Of a stretch of DNA of 36,127 bases, positions 17,814 to 24,957 are shown one piece after another. Made by a program: the position numbers and the translations under genes. The first letter of the stretch is position 1, and every line of letters starts with the position of its first letter. Location of the stretch: NCBI GenBank assembly GCA_028275325.1, contig JAPWUW010000003.1:1-36127 (forward strand). The letters are read 5' to 3'. Below the pieces are notes generated by a model. That model was not told where the DNA came from, ran no database searches, and saw only the letters and a list, made by a program, of their open reading frames with translations. The DNA comes from Anaerolineae bacterium (lineage in GTDB: Bacteria > Chloroflexota > Anaerolineae > DRVO01).

Positions 17814-18710
17814 TCGGCCACCGCTAAACCTCGCCACATCCGCGCGCAGCTTGAGCAGCGCAAGGTCCTTAGCGCGTGCCTCCAGGAAGACGTCACAATC
17901 GCCAAGTGGCAGAACCGTCGCCGCAAAATCCGCGAAGGCAAAGGGGTCAACAAAATCGGCGTGCGCCACGGCTGAAGGGGCGCGCCCATGCTCCAAGTTT
18001 GTCCTAGGGGTGGAAAAATGCACTTCCGGACGCTCGCCTGGCCGCCAGGTGCGCCAGGCCGCTTGCAGCACCTCAGCCAGGCCCTGTGCCTCGCCGCCAG
18101 TACAGCGGTAGTGCTGGTAATCGAATACCAGAGGCAGGCTGCACTCCAGTGAGAGCGCAAGCAACGTAGCCAAAGAGGCTCCACTTGGCTCATTTTCGAG
18201 CGCCAGCCGGCCCTGCACCGCTGCCGGCAGGCAGCTGAACCCTTCCCGGAACCCCTGTGGGTCGGCTGCATGGACCACAATGCGGCACTCAGGCCCGAGC
18301 TCAAGCGAGTCCAGGAGCTCAGCCCACGCGCAGGCGGCGGCGAGGGCACCTTCCCTTCGCTGCGGTTCTGCTGCGGCCAGCTGTACCTGCAGGAACGGAT
18401 GCGCGGTGAGCCTCACTCCCTCTCTGCCCATAAGCTCCGCCACCCAACGCAGAACGCTCGCGCTCTCTTGCAGCTCCTCGCGGAAGGCCACGAGGTCATC
18501 CCGGCAGAAAACGGGGACAAACTGGCTGGCCAGCCGGTAGAACCTGATCCCAAGCTCCAGCGCCGTCTGCAGCAGGTCGGAAAGGCACACCAAGCTGACG
18601 CTGAGGTGCCGCCTGCTGAGCGGCAAACGAGTATCATGCGTTGCAATATCAGGCCTCGTGAGCAGGCGAGGGCCAGTTCCCAGCCTGAGCAACCTGCCCT
18701 CCCACCGCAT
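17799..18710 (-). CDS. uvsE: UV damage endonuclease UvsE/UvdE
   Basis: LELGIRFYRLASQFVPVF, RLTAHPF, RIVVHAADPQGFREGF, RLALENE, LPLVFDYQHYRCTG, EVHFSTPR, AHADFVDPF, DVFLEARAKDLALLKL. Expected His/Glu/Asp metal-ligand motifs of the UvdE TIM barrel are recognisable. Start may be TTG 18692, after GGAGGG. Confidence 0.85.
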   Translation of the reverse strand: MRWEGRLLRLGTGPRLLTRPDIATHDTRLPLSRRHLSVSLVCLSDLLQTALELGIRFYRLASQFVPVFCRDDLVAFREELQESASVLRWVAELMGREGVRLTAHPFLQVQLAAAEPQRREGALAAACAWAELLDSLELGPECRIVVHAADPQGFREGFSCLPAAVQGRLALENEPSGASLATLLALSLECSLPLVFDYQHYRCTGGEAQGLAEVLQAAWRTWRPGERPEVHFSTPRTNLEHGRAPSAVAHADFVDPFAFADFAATVLPLGDCDVFLEARAKDLALLKLRADVARFSGGRIELG

Positions 18711-18852
18711 GGTGCCCTCGCCTCACGGCGCGCCATGCAGTGGCAGGCAGTGTACCCCAGAGCCCGCTAGCTGCCAAACGCTTCGCTCAGTTTCGCTGTC
18801 GCTGCGGCTTTGCGGCCATCAATCCAGCCCGAGCCACAGCCTCGGAGCGAAC

Positions 18853-20508
18853 TCACACTTTCTCAGGCCGAGAAGCAGCCCGGTAAGCCGCCCGGCTCCG
18901 GTAGTGGCCATTGCTGCCACCTCCCTCCAGGATGGCCTCGGCCTCCTCCCGGTAAGCTTCCATCACGTAGGGGATGCCGGAGATCCTCGCCGCTTCTTCC
19001 GTCAGCGCCATGAGGTCACTGCGCGAAAGCGAGCCGATGCTGAACTTGCGGCTGCCAGCCATAAGCTGCTGCAAGCCCACGCGGAACTTCTCGATGAAGG
19101 TGTAAAGGCCAATGGCTCCCAACGGCAGGTTCTTTACCTCGTCCCCGTACTTGTTTCTGAGCTCATGGTAGGTGACGAATATCTCTTCCACCGAGTTGCC
19201 ATACTGGGCCACGTTCTTCGGCAACTTCCCCTCACACAGCCACTGGCCTATGTTCTTCCCGACGAAGACAGGGATACAGAGTGCTCGGCCCATGCAAACC
19301 GCCTTGACGTAGGGCGCGCCCATCGCTAGTGCCTTGAAGACGCCATCCTCGCTGGAGAAGCCGCCGCCGATAGCTATATCCGGCACTCGCAGCCCCTTAG
19401 ATGCCAGCTTCTCACAAAACTGATAGGTCAGCGCCTCGAGGTAAAACGTAGGGATTCCCCATTCCTCCATCATCGGCCAGGGGCTCATCCCCGTGCCGCC
19501 AGGCGCGCCATCGATCGTGATGAGGTCAAGCTGCGCTTCAGCGCCGTAGCGAAGCGCCATCGCAAGCTCCACGGGCGAGTAAGCGCCGGTTTTCAGTGTG
19601 ACTCGCCTGAAGCCCAAGCGCCGTAACCGGTCGACCTCTGCCAGGAACCCTTCTTTCGTCACGAACCCGAGGCGCGAATGCCGCTCGAACTCGCGCACCG
19701 CGCCGGCACGGTAAGCGGCCTGTACAGCGGGGTCAGACGGATCCGGTGTGACTAGGTAGCCCCGCCTTTGCAGCGCCAGTGCTTCCTCGATGCTGCGCAC
19801 CTTGATCTCGCCGCCAATGCACTTGGCCCCCTGGCCCCATTTGAGCTCGATTGTCTCCAGCCCGTGCTTAGACGCCACGTACTCGGCCACGCCCAGGCGC
19901 GTGTCCTCCACGTTCATCTGGACCAGGATCTCACCGTAGCCCTCGTGGTAGCGCTGGTAGGACCTGATCCGCCGATCCATCTCCGGACTGCTGGCGATCT
20001 TGCCATCCGCACCCAGCTCAAGCTGCGGGTCCACCCCACAAACGTTCTCCCCGCACACGAGCGTGATACCCGAGATCGCTGCGCCAACGGCGAAGTGCTC
20101 CCAGTTGCGCCGCGCCACCTCCGTGGAGCCAAGCGCGCCGGTGAACACCGGCACACGCATGCGGACTTTGCGCTCCCAGCCATAGGCTGTCTCGGTGTTC
20201 ACGCGGGTGAACAGCGCCTCATCACTGCCGGGCTCGCCGCCCTCCAGCCAACCGTCGATGCCGACGGCATAGCCCTGTATGTTGAGGTGGGAATAATCGA
20301 CGGGATAGTTCTTGTCGCCGCCCGCGGTTATCTCGCCGAATGGCCCGGGATAGAGAACCTCTCGGCCGCGAAAAGAGGCCTTGAAAATGTCACAATTCCC
20401 AGTACAGCCATCGATACAGCGCGTGCAGATGCCTGATGAGGGCACAACATTGCGGGACCGGTTGTAGGTGCCAAGAGCTTCGTTTGCATTCGGCTGACGC
20501 AGGTTCAT
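18853..20508 (-). CDS. FMN-binding glutamate synthase-family protein with N-terminal cysteine cluster
   Basis: MNLRQPNANEALGTYNRSRNVVPSSGICTRCIDGCTGNCDIFKASFRGREVLYPGPFGEI. GltS FMN-domain motifs: IELKWGQGAKCIGGEIK, LITIDGAPGGTGMSPWPMMEEWGIPTFYLEAL, DIAIGGGFSSEDGVFKALAMGAPYVKAVCMGRA. GGGAGG RBS. Confidence 0.88.
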   Translation of the reverse strand: MNLRQPNANEALGTYNRSRNVVPSSGICTRCIDGCTGNCDIFKASFRGREVLYPGPFGEITAGGDKNYPVDYSHLNIQGYAVGIDGWLEGGEPGSDEALFTRVNTETAYGWERKVRMRVPVFTGALGSTEVARRNWEHFAVGAAISGITLVCGENVCGVDPQLELGADGKIASSPEMDRRIRSYQRYHEGYGEILVQMNVEDTRLGVAEYVASKHGLETIELKWGQGAKCIGGEIKVRSIEEALALQRRGYLVTPDPSDPAVQAAYRAGAVREFERHSRLGFVTKEGFLAEVDRLRRLGFRRVTLKTGAYSPVELAMALRYGAEAQLDLITIDGAPGGTGMSPWPMMEEWGIPTFYLEALTYQFCEKLASKGLRVPDIAIGGGFSSEDGVFKALAMGAPYVKAVCMGRALCIPVFVGKNIGQWLCEGKLPKNVAQYGNSVEEIFVTYHELRNKYGDEVKNLPLGAIGLYTFIEKFRVGLQQLMAGSRKFSIGSLSRSDLMALTEEAARISGIPYVMEAYREEAEAILEGGGSNGHYRSRAAYRAASRPEKV

Positions 20509-20701
20509 TCTTTTCCTCCCACTGCCCAAGGGGTTCGTCTGCTCGTCGCCACAACCTGCGCGCTGCTTTCACAGCGCCACGCGCGGCACCGCCAACTACG
20601 CCCTTGCAAACTCGGCAATGAGATCAAGCCCGCGTCGGCCCGACCGTTTGAACACACTATTATAGGCCAGCCTGTCAAAAGCGCAGATCGATTCTCTTGC
20701 G

Positions 20702-22072
20702 TTATTCCACTGCGCCAGAAGCCATCTCATACGTGCCCTGGATCCCCTTGACCAGCCGCGCGCGCCCTGACCGGAAGAAGGGGCTGCCGAATTGGCGCAC
20801 CAGGCTTGCGGCCACTTCCGGGTGTTCATCGATCAGGTTCCTTGTCTCCCGCTCGTCCACCTGCAGGTCGTAGAGCTCATCTGGTTGGCCTTCAGGGCGA
20901 AGGATCAGGCTCCAGCGCTCGTCCCGTATGCAGCGATCCTCACCCTCGTGGTAACCGGCGATGATGGCCTCCCGGTGCTCTTCCCGTTCCCCAAGCACAA
21001 CCCGGCAGAAGCTGCGGCCCTGCATCACCTCCGCGCACTTGCCCAGCCCAAGCAAATCCAGCAGCGTCGGCAACACGTCGTGGAACTGCACAAGTGCTCG
21101 CCGCCGCCCAGCGTGAGCCCCGCCTGGCAGATGCAACATGAACGGCACCTTGAGGAGCTCGCTGTACAGCCGATCCGCCCCCTTCAAGAACTTGCCGTGA
21201 TCCCCGAGCGGGTGGCCGTGATCGGCTACAATGCAGACAACCGAATCGTCCAGATAGCCCAAGCCAGAAAGCGCTTCGAAGAGGTCCCCCAGACAGTGAT
21301 CGACGAAGCTCGCCTCCCCTGCGTAGAGCGCCCGGATGTGCTGCGCCTCTTCCTCGGTTGCCCATTCTCTGTAATGGCCACCCATGGGCATTATCAAGCG
21401 CTTGCCCCGGTACCCCGGATCCCCGTATGTGTCAAAGCGCGCTGGAGGATCCCACGGCTCATGTGGATCAAAGCTATCGATCCACAGAAACAGCGGCCTG
21501 CGCTGGCGGTTGCGCTCCAGCCAGTTGGTTGCCTCGCGCACAACCCGAGCTGGGAACCAATCCGCCTCTGAGGTGAACTCATCAGTGTTGGCGAGGAACT
21601 GCGCCACACGCTGCCGCCACAAGGGCGGGTAATGCTCGTTGACGTAGTCATCGAGGTTGCGCCGTGTCGGACCGGATTCGTACGGGTCGTACTCCTGGCC
21701 GCGAATCCACCGGTAGCTGTGGAAGCCCCTGTGAAAGTTCATGCCAGGCGCTCGATAGTGGTAACAATCGGAGATGAGCCCACAGGTATAGCCCTCGCGC
21801 CGCAGTATCTCCGCCACTGTGAGGTCGCTTGGAGTCAGCGGCTGCCACGGACGAAAGGGCAAGGTCCACTGCCCAGTCATAAGGGCAGTGCGCACCGGGA
21901 TCGTGGGCAAACCCTCCGGGTAAGCGTTCTCAAAGACAACACACTCGCGGGCAAAGCGATCCAAGTTGGGCGTCTCACACGGGCGCAGGCCGGGAAAGGC
22001 AGGCCGACCCTGATGGTAGAAGCCAATGTGGTCCTGACGGAAGCTATCCAGCATGAGAAAAACGAGGTTCAC
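20702..22072 (-). CDS. Sulfatase-family (alkaline phosphatase superfamily) protein with Thr at the nucleophile position
   Basis: MNLVFLMLDSFRQDHIGFY, PNLDRFARECVVFENAYPEGLPTIPVRTALMTGQ, IVADHGHPLGDHGKFLKG, FMLHLPGG. GTG start with AGGAGG. Confidence 0.9.
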   Translation of the reverse strand: MNLVFLMLDSFRQDHIGFYHQGRPAFPGLRPCETPNLDRFARECVVFENAYPEGLPTIPVRTALMTGQWTLPFRPWQPLTPSDLTVAEILRREGYTCGLISDCYHYRAPGMNFHRGFHSYRWIRGQEYDPYESGPTRRNLDDYVNEHYPPLWRQRVAQFLANTDEFTSEADWFPARVVREATNWLERNRQRRPLFLWIDSFDPHEPWDPPARFDTYGDPGYRGKRLIMPMGGHYREWATEEEAQHIRALYAGEASFVDHCLGDLFEALSGLGYLDDSVVCIVADHGHPLGDHGKFLKGADRLYSELLKVPFMLHLPGGAHAGRRRALVQFHDVLPTLLDLLGLGKCAEVMQGRSFCRVVLGEREEHREAIIAGYHEGEDRCIRDERWSLILRPEGQPDELYDLQVDERETRNLIDEHPEVAASLVRQFGSPFFRSGRARLVKGIQGTYEMASGAVE

Positions 22073-22120
22073 GGCAGTCCTCCTGCTACCGGGCCGCGTT
22101 CGGCTCCGCGGGGATCTTGG

Positions 22121-23257
22121 TTACAGCTCTCTCCAGCGCTTGTGCAGCCGCATGCTAATTGCATCGCGAAAGCGGCGCCACTGCCGGCGCAACCGCGAGC
22201 GCCAGGCAGCCAATCGATAGCGCCAACGATAGTAGAAGGCTAGCCAGCCCCGCGGCAGTGCTGTCGGCACGCGATCCCACACGATAGCCGCAGCACCCCA
22301 GGTCAAGCCAGCACCGAAGCCAGCAAGCACGACCAGATCCCCCTCCTTCAGGCGGCCGGTCTCGATAGCATGGCAGAGAGCAATCGGGATGGAAGCAGCG
22401 GAAGTATTCCCGCACCAATCGATAACATCAACAACCCGCTCGTTTTCCAGGCCAAGCTGGCGCGCCACAGCCGCGGTAATGCGTGCGTTCGCCTGGTGAG
22501 GGATGAAAAGGTCAACATCACCCACGTCCATGTTCAGCTGCTCCAACAGTGCGCGCGTCACGCGCGGGACCACCCCAACGGCGAAACGAAACACCTCACG
22601 GCCATTCATGCGCAGGTAGTGAAGCCCATTGGATACAGTCTCAGCCGAAGCTGGCTGACGGCAGCCCCCTGCCGGCACATAAAGCAGCTCCCAGCCAGAG
22701 CCATCACAGCCCCAAGTCGTCCCCACAACCCCGCCAGGCAGCTCTGATGCCTGCAGCACAATCGCACCAGCACCATCCCCAAAGAGCACGCATGTGGAGC
22801 GATCCTGCCAGTTCACGAAGCGCGAGAGCGTATCAGCTCCAATGACAAGCACATTGCGCGCGCTTCCAGCTCTTATAGCCTGGTCGGCAAGCGCAAGGGC
22901 ATAGACAAACCCGCTGCACCCGGCGCTGACGTCGAACGCGGCAGCCTGTGTCGCGCCGATGGCATCCTGCACCAAGCAAGCGGTGGCCGGGAAAATGAAG
23001 TCCGGCGTGATGGTCGCCACAATGATGAGGTCCAGCTTGGCCGGGTCGAGCTGACTGCATTGCAGGGCTGCCTTGGCCGCCTCCACCGCCATGGTGGCTG
23101 TGCTCTCATGAGGTCCAGCAATGCGACGCTCCCGAATCCCAGTGCGCTCCTGGATCCACTCGTCGGTCGTGTCGATCTGCTTTTCCAATGTCTCGTTATC
23201 CATGCGCCGGGACGGCAAATAATAGCCCCAGCCCACCACATGAGCGCTCACCGGCAT
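22121..23257 (-). CDS. fabH: 3-oxoacyl-ACP synthase III family protein (FabH-like) with Arg-rich C-terminal extension
   Basis: IDTTDEWIQERTGIRERRIA, DVSAGCSGFVYAL (Cys), IPHQANARI (His), WCGNTSAASIPIAL (Asn), VLAGFGAGLTWGAAAIVW. About 50 additional basic residues follow. Confidence 0.92.
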   Translation of the reverse strand: MPVSAHVVGWGYYLPSRRMDNETLEKQIDTTDEWIQERTGIRERRIAGPHESTATMAVEAAKAALQCSQLDPAKLDLIIVATITPDFIFPATACLVQDAIGATQAAAFDVSAGCSGFVYALALADQAIRAGSARNVLVIGADTLSRFVNWQDRSTCVLFGDGAGAIVLQASELPGGVVGTTWGCDGSGWELLYVPAGGCRQPASAETVSNGLHYLRMNGREVFRFAVGVVPRVTRALLEQLNMDVGDVDLFIPHQANARITAAVARQLGLENERVVDVIDWCGNTSAASIPIALCHAIETGRLKEGDLVVLAGFGAGLTWGAAAIVWDRVPTALPRGWLAFYYRWRYRLAAWRSRLRRQWRRFRDAISMRLHKRWREL

Positions 23258-23282
23258 CCCAAAAGCCACCCCAAGCTCTTTG

Positions 23283-23321
23283 CTTGCCAGCAATCCAGCA
23301 AAGCTACCGCTTGCTGGCAAG
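23283..23321. repeat. 11-bp inverted repeat (CTTGCCAGCAA...TTGCTGGCAAG), 17-nt loop
   Basis: Arms at 23283-23293 and 23311-23321 are exact reverse complements, in the gap between the nitroreductase 3' end and the fabH start. Confidence 0.7.
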
Positions 23322-23362
23322 GCCTGCTAATTCTAACCCGAGCCCCCCTTGCCCGTTGCAGC

Positions 23363-24256
23363 TCAAGCCGCGGCGAACGCGACTCTCGCGATGGGCACGA
23401 CATGCTCAGGGAGCTGCAATTCCTGCCTGGTCGCAGGCTCGAGATCCGCCAGCCCCTCACAAATACAGTTTACACCCTGGGCCACCAACGCCAGGTACAG
23501 GTGACAAGCGGCGATCCCTGCATCCAGGCGGTAGTACGGCTTCCCGGGACGGCTATTGCCGCGCTGTGGTCGGCTGTCAGCAAAGACAAGAACCTCGCTG
23601 GCCCGCACCAGAAAGTACCACGGTTGCACGTTGCTCCAGGAAGGGGCAAGCCGAGCCAAATCCAGCGCCCGCTCGAGCGAGGGCGCAAGCAGCTTCTGTT
23701 CCACAGGCCGGCCCCACGTTCCGGCAAAGGCCACTTCTCCCAGCGGCTTACGCGCTCCGCGCCGCGCAGCGAACGTCTCGACCGCGGCGTAGGCCGCCCG
23801 AGCAGCTATGCCCCGTGCCGGCCACCCCACTGGGCTCAAGGCGACAATCTCTGCTTTGGAGGCGCCGACCGCGTGTGCCAGTGCATCCGACGCCCTGAAC
23901 GCGCCTGTCCAACACGTGCCCAGCCCAAGAGCTGTGGCCTGCAGGATCACCTGCTCCCCGCGGAAGCCAACCTCCTCCATCCTGAAGGGATGCGCTGGTG
24001 CATGCATGATCAGGTAGTAGGGGGCTGGCCGGACTGGGAGGATGGCCCCCACTGCGATCCGGCTCGAGATCGCTGCGTACGGCAAGAGGGAGATGCGCAC
24101 CTGCACGTCGCCCCGCAAGGGCACCACATTGTGCAGTGCTTGCTGCAGTTGCTCCAGCACTCTCAGCGGGATAGGATCAGCCCGGTAGGCCCGCACGCTG
24201 TGGCGCGCGGCCATGGCACCCAACCAATCGCAGCCATCTGGAGCATGTTCCGACAT
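23363..24256 (-). CDS. Nitroreductase family protein (TM1586-like)
   Basis: GAMAARHSVRAYRADPIPLRVLEQLQQAL, EQVILQATALGLGTCWTGAF, LERALDLARLAPSWSNVQPWYFLV, YYRLDAGIAACHLYLA. ATG 24256 after GGGAGG. Confidence 0.8.
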   Translation of the reverse strand: MSEHAPDGCDWLGAMAARHSVRAYRADPIPLRVLEQLQQALHNVVPLRGDVQVRISLLPYAAISSRIAVGAILPVRPAPYYLIMHAPAHPFRMEEVGFRGEQVILQATALGLGTCWTGAFRASDALAHAVGASKAEIVALSPVGWPARGIAARAAYAAVETFAARRGARKPLGEVAFAGTWGRPVEQKLLAPSLERALDLARLAPSWSNVQPWYFLVRASEVLVFADSRPQRGNSRPGKPYYRLDAGIAACHLYLALVAQGVNCICEGLADLEPATRQELQLPEHVVPIARVAFAAA

Positions 24257-24524
24257 CAGGATGCCTCCCGCAAAGAGAGCTTGCAAGGCGCCGCTCTAAC
24301 TCAGCGCCACTCCGAGCAAGCAACCCGAACCACGGCGGGCCGCAGCTTTGCTTCGGCCGCGCTGTCGACCTGCCCTCATTGCCCTGCGCCGCACCAGCAC
24401 AGCACAGATGCGCATAGGTTCTGCAGCCTGGCACCGGCACGACTCCGAACGAGCGCGAGGCGCCTAATGCAAGAAACTCCAGGCTGCATCACCCTCTCGC
24501 ATTAGCGCAAGCTTCTTCTTGCCA

Positions 24525-24533
24525 TGCTAAAAT
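24525..24533 (+). promoter_or_regulatory. Putative extended -10 promoter (TGCTAAAAT) for the yjbQ/radical SAM/DUF2344 operon
   Basis: TGN-TAAAAT, with no good -35 hexamer at the expected distance; about 25 nt upstream of ATG 24559. Confidence 0.4.
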
Positions 24534-24558
24534 GAAAATTATAGGCAGAGGAGCAGCA

Positions 24559-24957
24559 ATGCCAAGAGTGCTCATTGTCCAGACGACGAGGCGCTCGGAA
24601 CTTGTGGACATCACAGAGCTGGTGGCACAAGAAGTTGAGCGAGCCGGGCTTAAGCAGGGCCTGTGCGCGCTGTTTGTGCCACACACCACAGCTGCCATAA
24701 CCTTGAACGAGAACGCCGACCCCTCAGTTCGGGAGGACTTGCTTGCCTTCCTGGAGCGGGCAGTCCCATGGGCCGGCCCATACAGGCACTTGGAGGGAAA
24801 TGCTGCTGCTCACATCAAGGCGAGCCTGCTCGGTGCCTCTGTTCTCATCCCGGTGCAAGGTTCGCGTCTTCAGTTGGGCACTTGGCAAGGCATCTACCTG
24901 GCTGAGTTCGATGGCCCTCGGCAGCGACGCGTGCTCCTGGACCTAGTGGCAACGTGA
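24559..24957 (+). CDS. yjbQ: YjbQ family protein (UPF0047)
   Basis: LCALFVPHTTAAITLNENADPSVREDL, RHLEGNAAAHIKASLLGASVLIPV, LGTWQGIYLAEFDGPRQRRVLL. Confidence 0.93.
   Translation: MPRVLIVQTTRRSELVDITELVAQEVERAGLKQGLCALFVPHTTAAITLNENADPSVREDLLAFLERAVPWAGPYRHLEGNAAAHIKASLLGASVLIPVQGSRLQLGTWQGIYLAEFDGPRQRRVLLDLVAT

Noticed and set aside
17814-18349. N-terminal half of the 331-aa ORF 17354-18349
   Set aside because: Out-of-frame reading through uvsE; only the part after about 17813 looks like real protein.
23060-24505. 481-aa plus-strand ORF
   Set aside because: Antisense across fabH and the nitroreductase gene; no domain signal and it crosses gene boundaries.
24258-24558. Possible tRNA or other structured RNA gene in the 300-bp gap
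   Set aside because: No T-loop GTTCRA or cloverleaf could be assembled; only short palindromes near the yjbQ promoter.
24489-24698. Two small minus-strand ORFs upstream of and over yjbQ
   Set aside because: Overlap a well-supported yjbQ frame and have no coding signal.
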